Source: Pontederia crassipes (taxonomy: Eukaryota; Streptophyta; Magnoliopsida; Commelinales; Pontederiaceae). From it: 64,000 bases of DNA. Shown here piece by piece: positions 48,746 to 59,900 of this stretch. The notes under the pieces are model-generated. The model saw only the letters and a program-made list of their open reading frames with translations. It was not told where the DNA came from and ran no database searches. The stretch covers positions 59,735,146-59,799,145 of the forward strand of contig CM060193.1 in NCBI GenBank assembly GCA_030549335.1, given 5' to 3'. Numbering within the stretch: the first letter of the stretch is position 1; each line of letters starts with the position of its first letter. Made by a program: the position numbers and the translations under genes.

Positions 48746-50229
48746 CCTTGGTCAACCAGTCTTAATCTTCTGTTCAAGTCCTACTGTAAGCACCGCTCTA
48801 TCTTTCTATATACCCCATGCAGGATAGTTTTGGGAGGATTTTGCATGGCCTTTACCAAAAAGAAAGACTTCTGTTTCATGATGTATTGCAAATTTGCCTA
48901 TTAGATAATGACACAGGACTTGCGTTCTTGCCTACTTTTCCTGAAACATTTTTTTAACCAAAGAATAATATTCTCATTCATTCAAGTCTGATTCTAATAC
49001 AAACAATACAGGGTTTTATATCAAGTTCCAAACACCCTGTGTACCAAATAGCTAGGAAACCTAATAAAAAGAAAACAACTAATTAAAATATCTAAACTAA
49101 TGGGCTCATCCTAAAGTCCCATAATTATAGACTGATGATTTTATGACAGAAGACCCATAAGCTTCTTTATCCTACATCATTATTCTTTACTTTGTTTGAA
49201 TGTTCAAATTCTTCCCTAAGTACGCACTTGTGGAGCTTCAAGTTTATTGTGCATTCTCCATTCAGCTCTTTCTTTTCATTCCTGAATATCTAAAGTTTTT
49301 TATAATAACTATGCAAGCTCCTTTGTCTTCTTGATTATGTTGGCGAATTGGGTCCTACTCTAAACTGCTTTGAAATCTTAAAATTATGAATGATAATTTA
49401 GTAGTATTGCCTGAATGAATGCTGTTTTAGGATAATCATAATTGAGTAAATTTTAAACCATTAACTAGCATGAAAACCTTGGTAAAATAATCATTCACCT
49501 TCAGTATATTTCTTTCCGATGAATATATTTTCGTCTTCTGTTCTAAGTTGTTCTGATATTGGGAACTCTCGCTAAAGTGAATCATATACGATACCATCTC
49601 CATTCTAAAGTTTATAAGAGAAACTTGTTATGTGAATGTAATTTGAGTAGCCCACTAGTTTTGTTTATTCTTTTATCCCTTTTGTTTTTTTGCTTTAGGA
49701 TGCAGGTGTTCATGCTTTGTCAATTGCATGCCATGTTGATGTAGAGCAGATAAGTAAGAGAGCTTGGTGAAGTGGTATGTGACTAAACCTTCATTTATAG
49801 AATATCATGCACCTTTTCTTTTCTATTACTAAAAAGATTACTACTCTGTGGTTAATACTTTTGTATAAAAACATATGACCAGGAAGTGGCATCTTCCTTG
49901 GAATTCCTGTTTTTCTTATATGACTAGATCTGCTACATGCGTATGGATTCTTACATTGCATCCTCGGTTTCTGAGCACACACGTCATAAATGCTAAACTC
50001 TTTTTTCCCATGTATCCATGTGAGCCCAGTTTACCTGAAGGGATCTAATTTTGCTTCATACTTTCACAAAGCAGTTGCCACCACATGAGCCTAGTGTTGT
50101 AAGGCCTTGTGAACCATTTTTCACAAATACTTTCACAAAGCAGTTGTCAATGCATCTTCTTTTCTTTGCATCTCAGTACATTTGAAAGTCCTTATAGTTA
50201 TTATCGAATAGTGCACTTTTCCTTTGTAG

Positions 50230-50716
50230 AAAGGGCTCCCATAAAGTTTGAGAATGCTACACATTGGGAACATCAGTACTGGATGATTTCAAGTATTATG
50301 AATCGAGAGAGAAGACATATAAAATCATGGATTAGTACAGAGAAAGCTTATGACTGGGGCAGTTCCATGGTAACATTTCAGTCATCTTTTCGCATCTTTA
50401 TCACGAGTTTTTTTTTTTTTTGAGGAGGTTATCTCGAGTTTTTTTAATCTTAACGAGTTGTTTTTTGAGGAGGTTACCTCGAGTTTTTTTAATCTTACTG
50501 CTTGTCAAGACTCCAATACTTCAGGAGATTCTCAACTTCCAAAGTTTTTAGTACTAAGTCGCTCTGCTGTCTCCTGTGATAACTTGCTTTGCAGTCTCTG
50601 GAAGCAGCATTTAGTAAAGTAAATGTGTCTGGAAAAAGCCACTGATCTCATAACTATATTCAACCTGTTTTTATAAAATCTCTTTCTTGTAGATATATTT
50701 GGAGCAATCTAAATAA
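50230..50716 (+). pseudogene. Last two exons of an unrecognised gene at the duplication edge
   Basis: Between a CTTTGTAG acceptor (50229) and an ATG/GTAACA donor (50368) lies a 139-bp open exon reading APIKFENATHWEHQYW, then a basic RERRHIKSW segment and EKAYDWGSSM. A second exon (50693-50716) after TTCTTGTAG reads IYLEQSK and stops, in the phase needed. The second exon alone recurs in copy A (33049). The upstream part of the gene is not in the window, so it is probably a fragment dragged along by the duplication. I do not recognise the protein. The exon model rests only on splice signals and conservation of the last exon. Confidence 0.3.
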
Positions 50717-50837
50717 AATTTGAATTAAGTGGGGAAGGAGCTTTGCGTAGCAATAAGATCCTATTGCTGGCTGGAATGCATTTGCATGAATATGTTGTCC
50801 TTTACTGTAATTAAACCAAAGTTTTAAAACTTATTGT

Positions 50838-51370
50838 TAGGGCTGAAAAGCCATTCTTGAGCGATTAGTGGCTTGGTCTATTTTTGGCATAACTCGATTT
50901 AATTTATTATTAAAATAAGTCAAGTTGAAATATTAAATAAAGCCTATTTTTTTAAAAAGGCTTATCCTCTTAATAATTGGCTTAACCTTATAGTTTATCA
51001 GGACAAAATTTATTAATATATTATATTATATATATAATTTTTAATTCTTCAACTTTTAAATTTTTAATATTACTATTTTTATTATATGTTTAGAAGAAAT
51101 ATATTTGTTTTGTCTCTTTTATTTAGTTCATATATATTATTTTTTTAATAAATAAGATTTATTATATTTAATCTAGTAGATCATAAAAAAATATATTTGA
51201 CTTAACAAGTTAATAAACTAGGCCAAGCATTAAAAGTTAATTAAACAAGTCATGCTAAATTTATATTCATGATTTATTACAGGATATAGGTCAGACTTAA
51301 ATATTTTTATTTTGCAACATATTTAACCTATTTAAGTAGAAGTCTAATTTGGCCTACCTAGTGTCCAACT
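50838..51370. mobile_element. Unclassified AT-rich insertion in copy B
   Basis: Copy A reads straight across this place (TTTATTGTACAATTTCATG near 33178-33196), while copy B holds ~530 extra bases between TTATTGT and ACAATTTCAT. The insert starts TAGGGCTGAAAAGCC and ends near GGCCTACCTAGTG. No clear target duplication or coding sequence. Confidence 0.5.
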
Positions 51371-51469
51371 ACAATTTCATGTCACATGAAGATATCTTGC
51401 ATTGTCAGATTGAGTTCTCGAAATAGTTGTAACCAAAGAAGGAAATAAATAATTATGTTAGGATATCTA

Positions 51470-52085
51470 GGGTAAATTACACGAATAATCCCTCAACTTT
51501 AAATCGATTTCCAATTGGTCCCCGAACTTTAATTTATAAACAGAACGTCCTCCGTCTTTTATTTTCTTGCACGCTTAGTCCTCCTGACCGGTGATAATGA
51601 ATTTTCCGGTTGCCTTGCTTACGTGACAAATTTTCTCTCTCCTCCACATCATTTTATGTGCGCCACATCATTATAAAAAAATAATAAAAAAAATAAAGTT
51701 TCCACGTCATTAAAAATTTTTAAAAATAAAAAAAATCAGGAGCCAGAGAGAGAGGAGGGGGCCGACCGCCAGAGGGGGACAGTCGCCCCCCTCCTCTCTC
51801 TCCGGCTCCTGATTTCTTTTATTTTTAATTTTTTTAATGACGTGGTAATTTCATTCTTTTTTATTATTTTTTAAATTTTTATAATGACGTGGCAGACATA
51901 AAATGATGTGGAAGAGAGAGAAAATCAGCCACGTAAGCAAGACAACCGAAAAATCCACTATCACCGGTCAGGAGGACTAACCGTGCAAGAAAATGAAAGA
52001 TGGAGGACGTTCTAGTTATAAATTGAAGTTGTGAGACCAATTAGAAATCGACTCAAAGTCGGGGGACTATTCGTGTAATTTATCC
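51470..52085. mobile_element. Mutator-like MITE with long inverted repeats, 616 bp
   Basis: Exact 9-bp duplication GGATATCTA (51461-51469, 52086-52094). Termini GGGTAAATTACACGAATA and GGATAAATTACACGAATA (reverse complement) lead into inverted repeats of over 100 bp that include CTCCTGACCGGTGATA. The centre is a second palindrome around GGGGGCCGACCGCC/GTCGCCCCCCTCC. No coding capacity. Confidence 0.88.
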
Positions 52086-52144
52086 GGATATCTATGATAG
52101 TTAAGTTTGTGAAATTAATATGACTTGAGATATTGTAGGTTTAC

Positions 52145-53126
52145 TTGAATCTTGATGCAGAAATATTTGTCTGACCAACAGTCCTCATCCTGCAATTTGT
52201 CTCTTGGCCAATTGGGGTTGTAATTTACAGTTGCCGTGGATGACACGAATACCAACCTCTGCACTTTTGTTTCACTACATGCCTTGAGTACATTCAAAGT
52301 CCCCTCCAATGCAGGATTGATCAGCTCTAACTGTAAAAGGCCACCATAACAACTGAAAGTTAACTGAAAAAAGGGGCATAGTTTGATAAAAGCAACACTT
52401 ATCACTCTGTATAATGTCATAATCTTGCCTGAGGATCAAGCACAGTGTCTGCGGGAACAGGACTTGCCACATGGAAAACTCCCTCGCACCCTGCAATGGC
52501 TGCATCCACAGTGTTGTAATCAAGCAAGTTCGCCTCGAAGAGCTGAAGGTTTTGTGATGCCCCTGCAAAATTCTGTAGATGGGCGTTTTTTGGATCACCT
52601 GCAATCGATTTAAGTCTGATTACATGTTATCTATAGTGAGTACTTTGTTCATTAGTCTAATGATTCAAATCTATTAGCTTAATAGACTAAGTGCACCAGA
52701 TTGGACATATCTTGCTTCTCCAAATCTTGAAGCATCCAGAGTGAAAGGGCAGTCACCATATGATTGAGACTAACTATGAGTCATATGCAAGATAAATCTA
52801 GTACAGATGAGATGAATGGAAGCAATAATTCTCCCCAGCCAATGATGCAACCGGCCAACCGCTGATATCTAGGAAGAAAATCTAGTTTCCCTTCATGATA
52901 TCATGCAGTCTGACATATCAAAGAATTCTGAACGATCGATATGAATAAAATTTATCATTTCAGAAAAGCATACATCGAGCTTGCTCAGGAACTTGTAGTT
53001 TTCACCTGAATTCCTGACTGTTCCATGCACCTTGTAGCCATTGGAGAGAAGGAGCTTGACCAGCCATGATGCTATGAATCCTCCTGCACCAGTCACGCAC
53101 ACCCTTCCTTTCCTTCCTCCCTCCAT
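52145..53126 (-). pseudogene. CCR-like reductase, truncated copy B (exons 1-3 only)
   Basis: Exons 53126-53006, 52598-52429 and 52330-52145 have exactly the sizes (121, 170, 186) and splice sites of the intact gene at 33328-35333, including the GC donor of intron 2. The frame is open through all three and would encode the Rossmann half ([15 protein letters not shown]) to residue 159. Exons 4-6, with the catalytic Tyr-Lys pair, are deleted. A Mutator-like MITE lies 51 bp past exon 3. If still transcribed it could give only a catalytically dead fragment. Confidence 0.93.
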
Positions 53127-53965
53127 TGTTGCGTCTCTCTCTCTCTCTCTCTTGCAGGTTAGGCATCAATATGTCTGAATTTTGATCAATCTGTGTGACC
53201 AGACGCTTCGCCACCAAGGCTGAATACCTTCTCACAACAATAAATTTTGACTAGCTTGCGGCTTCGGGACCATCTGATCTGCATTAAGTTGTTTTTAGAT
53301 AAATCAAAGCAGAGAATATATTCTTAAATATTATGTTTGCAATGTAAATAAAAAATGAACGGTATACAATTTTACGCATGCAAGATCCCTCATATTTTGT
53401 TTTGAAATACATGCTTAATTATCAATATTCAAATATTTTTAAATTAAATTTTAGTCACAAACTAGAATTTCTGGATGAGTATTTCATATGTTAACCTATT
53501 TTTGAATCCATGCGCGGTGTAAATTATGTAATACATGCGTTCTGTGGCCTTTTTTTTTTGTAAAATTGATTTCCTTTCCTTTGTGTATATTACGAATGAA
53601 ATAGAAATTTTAGCCTTGTCCAATTAATTAGATAATAATGGCGTAATTAAAAAATATTAATACAGCAAATATAAATAATCTCAATCTATCGTACAAAACA
53701 AAACAAGCGGTAATAGTTTAATAATCGATAACGTTTATAAATAATTTAAATTTATATATAACTAAAATTTGAGTTTAATTATTTCTTAAATTAATCTGGA
53801 CCCAATAATTAGTTTTTTATATTTATATAATATTTCGGTCAGCTGAGCCATCGAATGGACTCGACCGGACACGAGCCAGGAACGAACTGCTTTTTATATG
53901 ACGCAGCAGGGGGACTAAACCGGAGCATAAACCCTCGTTGAACCCAGGAGCGCTCGATACTCCGA
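53127..53965. promoter_or_regulatory. Shared intergenic region between divergent CCR-like and truA genes
   Basis: 839 bp separate the two start codons, head to head, so both promoters must lie here. It contains a CT-rich CCR-like leader (53133-53152) and AT-rich centre. Copy A preserves the left two-thirds, with a MITE inserted. Confidence 0.45.
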
Positions 53966-56900
53966 ATGAAGGCGGAGGAAACCAGCGGCGAGCTATCTCC
54001 GGCGACGATTGGATCGCCGGCATCGACTCTGGAGTCGAAGAGGCCGCTCGAGTTCCCGTCGGAAGCTTCGAAGCGGCCGAAGATTTCGAAGTCTGAGACC
54101 GGAGAGGAGGAGGCCGACGAGGGGGAGAGCCGCGCGGCAATGAGCCAGAACCCTAGAATGCAGAGGTACTTAGTGGCGGTGGAGTACGTTGGGACGCGCT
54201 TCTCCGGGTCGCAGCAGCAACCTAACTGTAGGACTGTCGTCGGCGTCCTTGAGGTCTGCTTTTTTGTTTAGTTCCATTGCTAAGTTGTTTAATGCAGTCT
54301 TATTACATATAAGAATGATTTGTTACCCATTTCTTGCAATTTACGCTTTTAGCTTATAGATGACAAGTGTTGCAAATAGATTTTCCTTTGCCATAAATTG
54401 GATTCTTGGTTCTAGTAGTTGTTCACTGTGATATTGTTCTTGGGCGCAACAGCAAAGTGAATTATTAACTAGCGATACAATGATCTTGTGCAGGAGGTTT
54501 TCCATAAATTCATCGGTCAACCAGTCTCAATCTTCTGTTCAAGTCGAACTGTAAGCACCACGCTATATTTCTCTATCCATGCAGGATAGTTTTGGGAGGA
54601 TTATGCATTGGCCGTTACCAAATAGGCCTCTGTTTCATGATGTATTGCAAAATTTTCTATTAGATAATGACACAGGACTTGCGTTCTTGCGTACTTTTCC
54701 TGAAACATTTTTTTAACCAAAGAATAATATTCTCATTCATTCAAGTCCGACTGTAATCCAACCATATGAAGTTCCAAGGTACCAAATATCTAGGAAATCT
54801 AATTAAAGGAAAACAACTAATTAAAATATCTAAATTAATGGGCTCATCCTAAAGGCCTATAACTATAGACTGATGACTTTATGACACCTATTAGCTTCTT
54901 TATACTACATCATTATTCTTTAGTTTGTTTGAATGTTCAAATTCTTCTCTAGGTATCCTCTTTGGAGCTTCAAGTTTATTGTGCATTCTCCATATCAGCT
55001 CTTTCTTTTCGTTCCTGAACATCTAAAAATTTTTTATCATAACTACGCAAACTCCTTCATCTTCTTGATTATGCTGGCGAATTGGGCCCTACTCTAAACT
55101 GCTTTCATATCTTAAAATTATGAATGATAATTTATTACTATTGCCTGAATGAATGCTTTCTAGGATAATCAGAAGGGAGTAAATTTTTAACTGTTCTCAA
55201 AAAAATAAATTTTAACTGTTAACAAGCATGAAAATCTTGGTAAAATAATCATTCACCTTCCCTGTATTTTTTCTCGATATATATCTTTCCATGTTCGGTT
55301 CTAAGCTGCTCTGATACTGGGAACTCTCACAAAAGTGAAGCATATATGATGCCATCTCCATTCTAAAGTTTATAAGAGAAACTTGTAATTTTTTCCTCTC
55401 AAAAGAAAAAAAAAGAAACTTGTTTTGTGGATCTAATTTGGGTAGCCCACTAGTTTTGTTTATTATTTTATCCTTTTTGTTTTTTTCCTTCAGGATGCAG
55501 TTGTTCATGCTTTCTCAAATGTATGCCATGTTGATGTAGAGCGGATAAGTAAGAGAAAGCCTGGTGAAGTGGTATGTGACTAAACCTTCATTTAAAGAAT
55601 ATCATGCACCTTTTCTTCTCTATCATGAAATAGATCACTAATCAGTGATTTGTACTTTCGTATAAAAAATATGACCAGGAAGTGGCCACTTTCCTTGGAA
55701 TTCCTTGTCTTTTCTTATATGACTAGATCTGCTATATGCATATGGATTCTTACACGACATCCTCAGTTCCTGTGCACACATGTGATAAATGCTAAACTCT
55801 CTTTTTTCATATGTATCAATGTGACCCAATTTACCTGAAGGGATCTAATTTTGCTTCATTCTTTCACAAAGCAGTTGCCACCACATGAGCCTACTGTTGT
55901 TAGACGCGCTGTAAACCATTTTTTACAGGTTTGTTTCTTTTTCTCATTGCACCATTACATGTGTATTGATAGCAACCTGCATCTCTGTCATGTTATAGAA
56001 TTTTTACAAATTTACTATTATGTCCTCCCGGCTATATTGGTCGGTGTTTTTTTATGCTTTTTGTAGTTTCAGGACCCTTAAAAAATCAGTACAGTTCCAG
56101 GAAACTGTTATATTTGTCTTTACTGACCACTTAAAACGTTTGAACCCATATAATTGATAATTTAATGCTATAATATAAAGTTCACTGCCCTCTTGCCTTT
56201 AAGATGTTTTCTTCTATGCCCAATGCTGTTGGGTTTATTTCATAACTGGATGATTAATTAGGGTTGAGGAGTAGACCTAGATTTCCATCAGACCCCTTCC
56301 CTGTTTTGTGCTACCGTAGAGATGTAGAAGTCTTTCCTGGTCATGCAAGCAATGGGAAGGTTGGATCCATCTAATTAGAAATGCCAACCCCTGTTTTTTT
56401 TCGAACTGGTTCAGTGAACCGAACCATATAATTTTAAGGGAAAAGGGCAGCTGTGGACCTGCGATCGACGGCAATCTTGAATGCGCTTTCAAGAGGAGAA
56501 AGTGTGGTCCGGTTCAGCTAGTTAAGGAGGAAAATTTCAGTTTGGTTTGGTCCAAATCAGATGGGTCTAGCGATACCCTTTTTCCCCCAGATCTTGCTTT
56601 CCATTCTTTTCTTCAGCGCTGAATGTCGCACTTTCCCATCGCTGCAACTCAATCCTTTATTCGTTCCTTGATGATTTGAAGACTTACGAGGTTGTTCTTC
56701 TCCATTGCTGTCATGGTTCGAACTTGCCTGACGATCTACTTCAATCTGAGCATGAGAAATGTGAAGGAAAATCGGTGAAGATAGCGAGACAAGCGAAGGT
56801 AGGGCGATTTAGTTTGACTGGGAGCAGCGAAGGGTGAATGGAAATGGGCCAAAAGCAGGGCAAAGAGAGAGGTTGATCAAAGAAATGGGCCAAAGGCAGG

Positions 56901-59900
56901 CAAAGAAAGCGGTGGCGTCCTAATCTGGCGAAAGAAAAGACCAATGGAGATGAGAGGTTGAGCAGCGGCGAATGCAGATTCGAGGTGCGAAGGAGCAGCA
57001 ATGGAGATGAGAGGTTGAGCAGCGGCGAATGCAGATTCGAGGTGCGAAGGAGCAGCACCAGATGCAGAGTGATTCAAAGTGCAGTGGAACCGCGACCTTT
57101 GGAGCAACAATCGGCCGAGCAACAAATTGGTCTCCCAAATCCCACCTAAGACGAACACCCCAAATCCCATCGGAGACGAACGCGATGAAGAACAGAGGAG
57201 AGCAGGACTGGAAAAAAACCAAAATAAAAAAAGCACCAAACCAGATAAAAAAGCCGAACTAAGACGTGCGCGACGGCAGTCCACAGCTGTGGACCCATTT
57301 GTGTCCACAGCTGCCCTTTTCCCTAATTTTAATGTGGCACATTCGGATTCATGACTACTTCGGTTCAAAACTATGCAGTTAAATTTTTTGTTAAGAAATC
57401 TTAACAATATTGTAGTCTATTCTTAGATATATACTTTGTTTATAAATAATATGTTTGTCAAGGCTCTTTTTAAGTTCTAAAAAAAGAGGATCTTCTTAAG
57501 TCATTCTGTTTCCATCTTCAGAAGCGTGCCACTTTCTTGAACTCATGCTCACACTTTTACCTGCAATCTCTTTGATTAGTTGGGTGTGAGCTTTTTCAAA
57601 ACTCAGCTGACATGATCTCAAATTCTCAATGAATCATACCTGTGTTATTTCTTTCATTATATGTGCAGAAGAAGGAAGGTGATGTAACAGTGATTGATGT
57701 CCAATGTGTTCCAGCAGATTTTCATGCTAGATTCAAAGCCCAAGAGCGAATGTATGTGGTGCTGAACCTGTGAATAACTAAGTTACATATTATGTTGTAC
57801 CTAATTGTACATTAGGCTAGGAAATAGATATTTATATCAATTCGTACAACAAAAGAGAGGTAGATACTAAAATTACAAAATTCTAGAGCCTTGATCAAAG
57901 AAAATATTTGTAATCTATACACTCAGAAAGTGAGGATACCAAAAACAAATTTGTTGTGACAATCCAATACAACAACAACAAAGCCTTATCCCACTAGGTG
58001 GGGTGGCTACATGGATCATACGACGCCTATTCGTTGATCCATGTTCATAAGATTCGACAGGATTTTATGCTGGCTGTCGGGGCCTAACACAACCCTCCTC
58101 CTTTATCCGGGCTTGGGACCGGTTATAAAATATAGGCGGAGTTACAATCCAATACGAGAAATGAATTTTTTCATTCAGATCTCGACCTGCAGTGTGCTTC
58201 TTCGTATACGTCCTTTATTATTTTCTTAGGTTTATGTTTGTTTTTCCTAGTTTTCATTTACCATGCTCTTTAAGCCTTTGTGCTGATAAACAAGGTATCG
58301 ACACGGGGCTAGCTGTACTTGAGTTCTTATTAGTTGATTTTTATCGTAACTTTCACATTGCCTGCGCCATTAAAAATAACAGAATTGTTTGGTAGCAAGT
58401 GGCGATTTAGTATTGCCTGATCTTTGTTTTCGATGTAATGGGTTTCAACACATTCTCCTAGTTAAACTATAGATTAAAAAAAATGAAAACATGTATGTCT
58501 AAGGAAAAGTATTGCTCTCAATATGTTGTAATTCTATGCTCCTGACCAAATAATAGCAGATATGTGCATTAATCTTGATGCATTTATATAGAGAATAGTT
58601 CTAATTAAGCTTTTTAGGATCTTGATCCGTCCAGTAAAATCTAATAAGTTTTTAGAGAAAAATATAATCTTGATTTTACCTAAAGGATCTTACATGTAGA
58701 ATCTATATCAGATCTATATCCCAATCTTAGGATTGTATCAGTCCTATGATAATGGTACATATCTTTTCATTAGAATAAAAAACTAAACATAAAAAATCTT
58801 GACTAAATTTGATTAATTTCATTTTTATCTCTTATGCATTGTTCTCATGCACGTTAACTCTAATGTCATCAAATCATTCAATACTATCTTATGAGTTCAT
58901 GATTATGATTATGTATGTAAACTACTATTACTTTTTAATACAATGTTATGCTCCTTTATATAACTATCATTTTTAATATGTATACTAAAAATATCATATT
59001 GTACTTGTACTTGACGAAATATATAAATCTAGATTAGATTTGAAAAATATTGTGAATAAATATCAATGTTTGATGTGTGCGTGTATATTGCGATTCTCTT
59101 TAAAAAAAACATTTGTGAATAGATAAATATTTCTTAAGTATTTTATCTTTAAATTTTTTTTCTAGGATCTTAAAAATTTTGATCCGACACTTAAAAAAAA
59201 TTTAAGTGGGACCAAGATCCCACTTAGGATTAAAAATTGTGTGGATATTGAGAAGAGGTCGTCTCCCGACACACAACTATCTTTTTCAATGGTCTCATGA
59301 GGCACAAACCTCTTCAGTTTTTTGTGATGCTGGAGGATGTCAACCATTTGTTTTATTTTATTGCCCAGTGGCACAGTAGGTGTGGCATTGGTCTGGCTGT
59401 TCATGGATTGATTGTCGATTGACAGTGGAGTTTTCGAGAACTTTCAGGTGTGGCGGATATGGATCACAAATGCACATTTACATCTCCAGACGCCGTCATG
59501 GTGTTCCTTCTGATTTCCTATGGTCTATTTGGGCTCAACGTACTGGGAACATTTTCGAGGGGAGAGAGCTTATGCTGAAAATATTGTGCTATTGGCAAAA
59601 AATCTGGTGAAGGGATGTGCTGAGAGTTGATTTCTTTTGACGACACGCTGTAATTTTATTTCTTCTCATCAATACAATCATGGATGGTTACACAGAGTAA
59701 CCATCTTTGCTCTTTCAAAAAAAATAAAAACATGTGATTCGATTCTATTTGTCGATCCTCAAAATCCTTACCGCGGACAGTGATCCTGACAATCTAGAGT
59801 TCTAATGACTATATTGGCATATGATTGAATCTTGATGCATTTGTATAGAAAACATAATTCTTTGAGCTGGTGGTTCAAATAATATCTTTAAATCACTGAG

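Larger units (their letters stand above)
33010..50127. repeat. Tandem segmental duplication, copy A
   Basis: The order is an orphan exon (33049), CCR-like gene (-), intergenic, truA pseudogene (+). It matches copy B (50655-55928) apart from insertions: a 313-bp MITE (35500), a 1040-bp MITE (37293) and a 10.3 kb LTR element (38411). truA exon 1 has been replaced by unrelated AT-rich DNA (about 36330-37140). Confidence 0.88.
38389..50127 (+). pseudogene. truA-type tRNA pseudouridine synthase pseudogene (copy A)
   Basis: Exon 1 is missing. Exon 2 starts after an acceptor at 38388 (GAGGCTTTCCATAAATTC), is cut at 38410 by a 10.3 kb LTR element, and resumes at 48746-48785 with the 5-bp duplication CCTTG. 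Exon 3 (from 49699) keeps the canonical DAGVHAL active-site text, but a small deletion creates a TGA near 49767. Exon 4 starts at 50075 (LPPHEPSVV) and loses frame. The sequence then ends; later exons are absent. A second copy of the exon-4 acceptor text (CTTTCACAAAGCAGTTG) lies about 70 bp further on. Introns 2 and 3 match those of the intact gene at 53966. Confidence 0.93.
50655..55928. repeat. Tandem segmental duplication, copy B
   Basis: Homologous to copy A: orphan exon, CCR-like fragment (-), intergenic, truA exons 1-4 (+). The segment equivalent to 33250-34320 of copy A (CCR exons 4-6) is deleted. Copy-specific insertions are at 50838-51370 and 51470-52085. Confidence 0.88.

Noticed and set aside
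56877..57407. 176-codon minus-strand frame in truA intron 4
   Set aside because: It crosses the end of a Mutator-like element and contains two copies of the exact 57-bp duplication; no domain.
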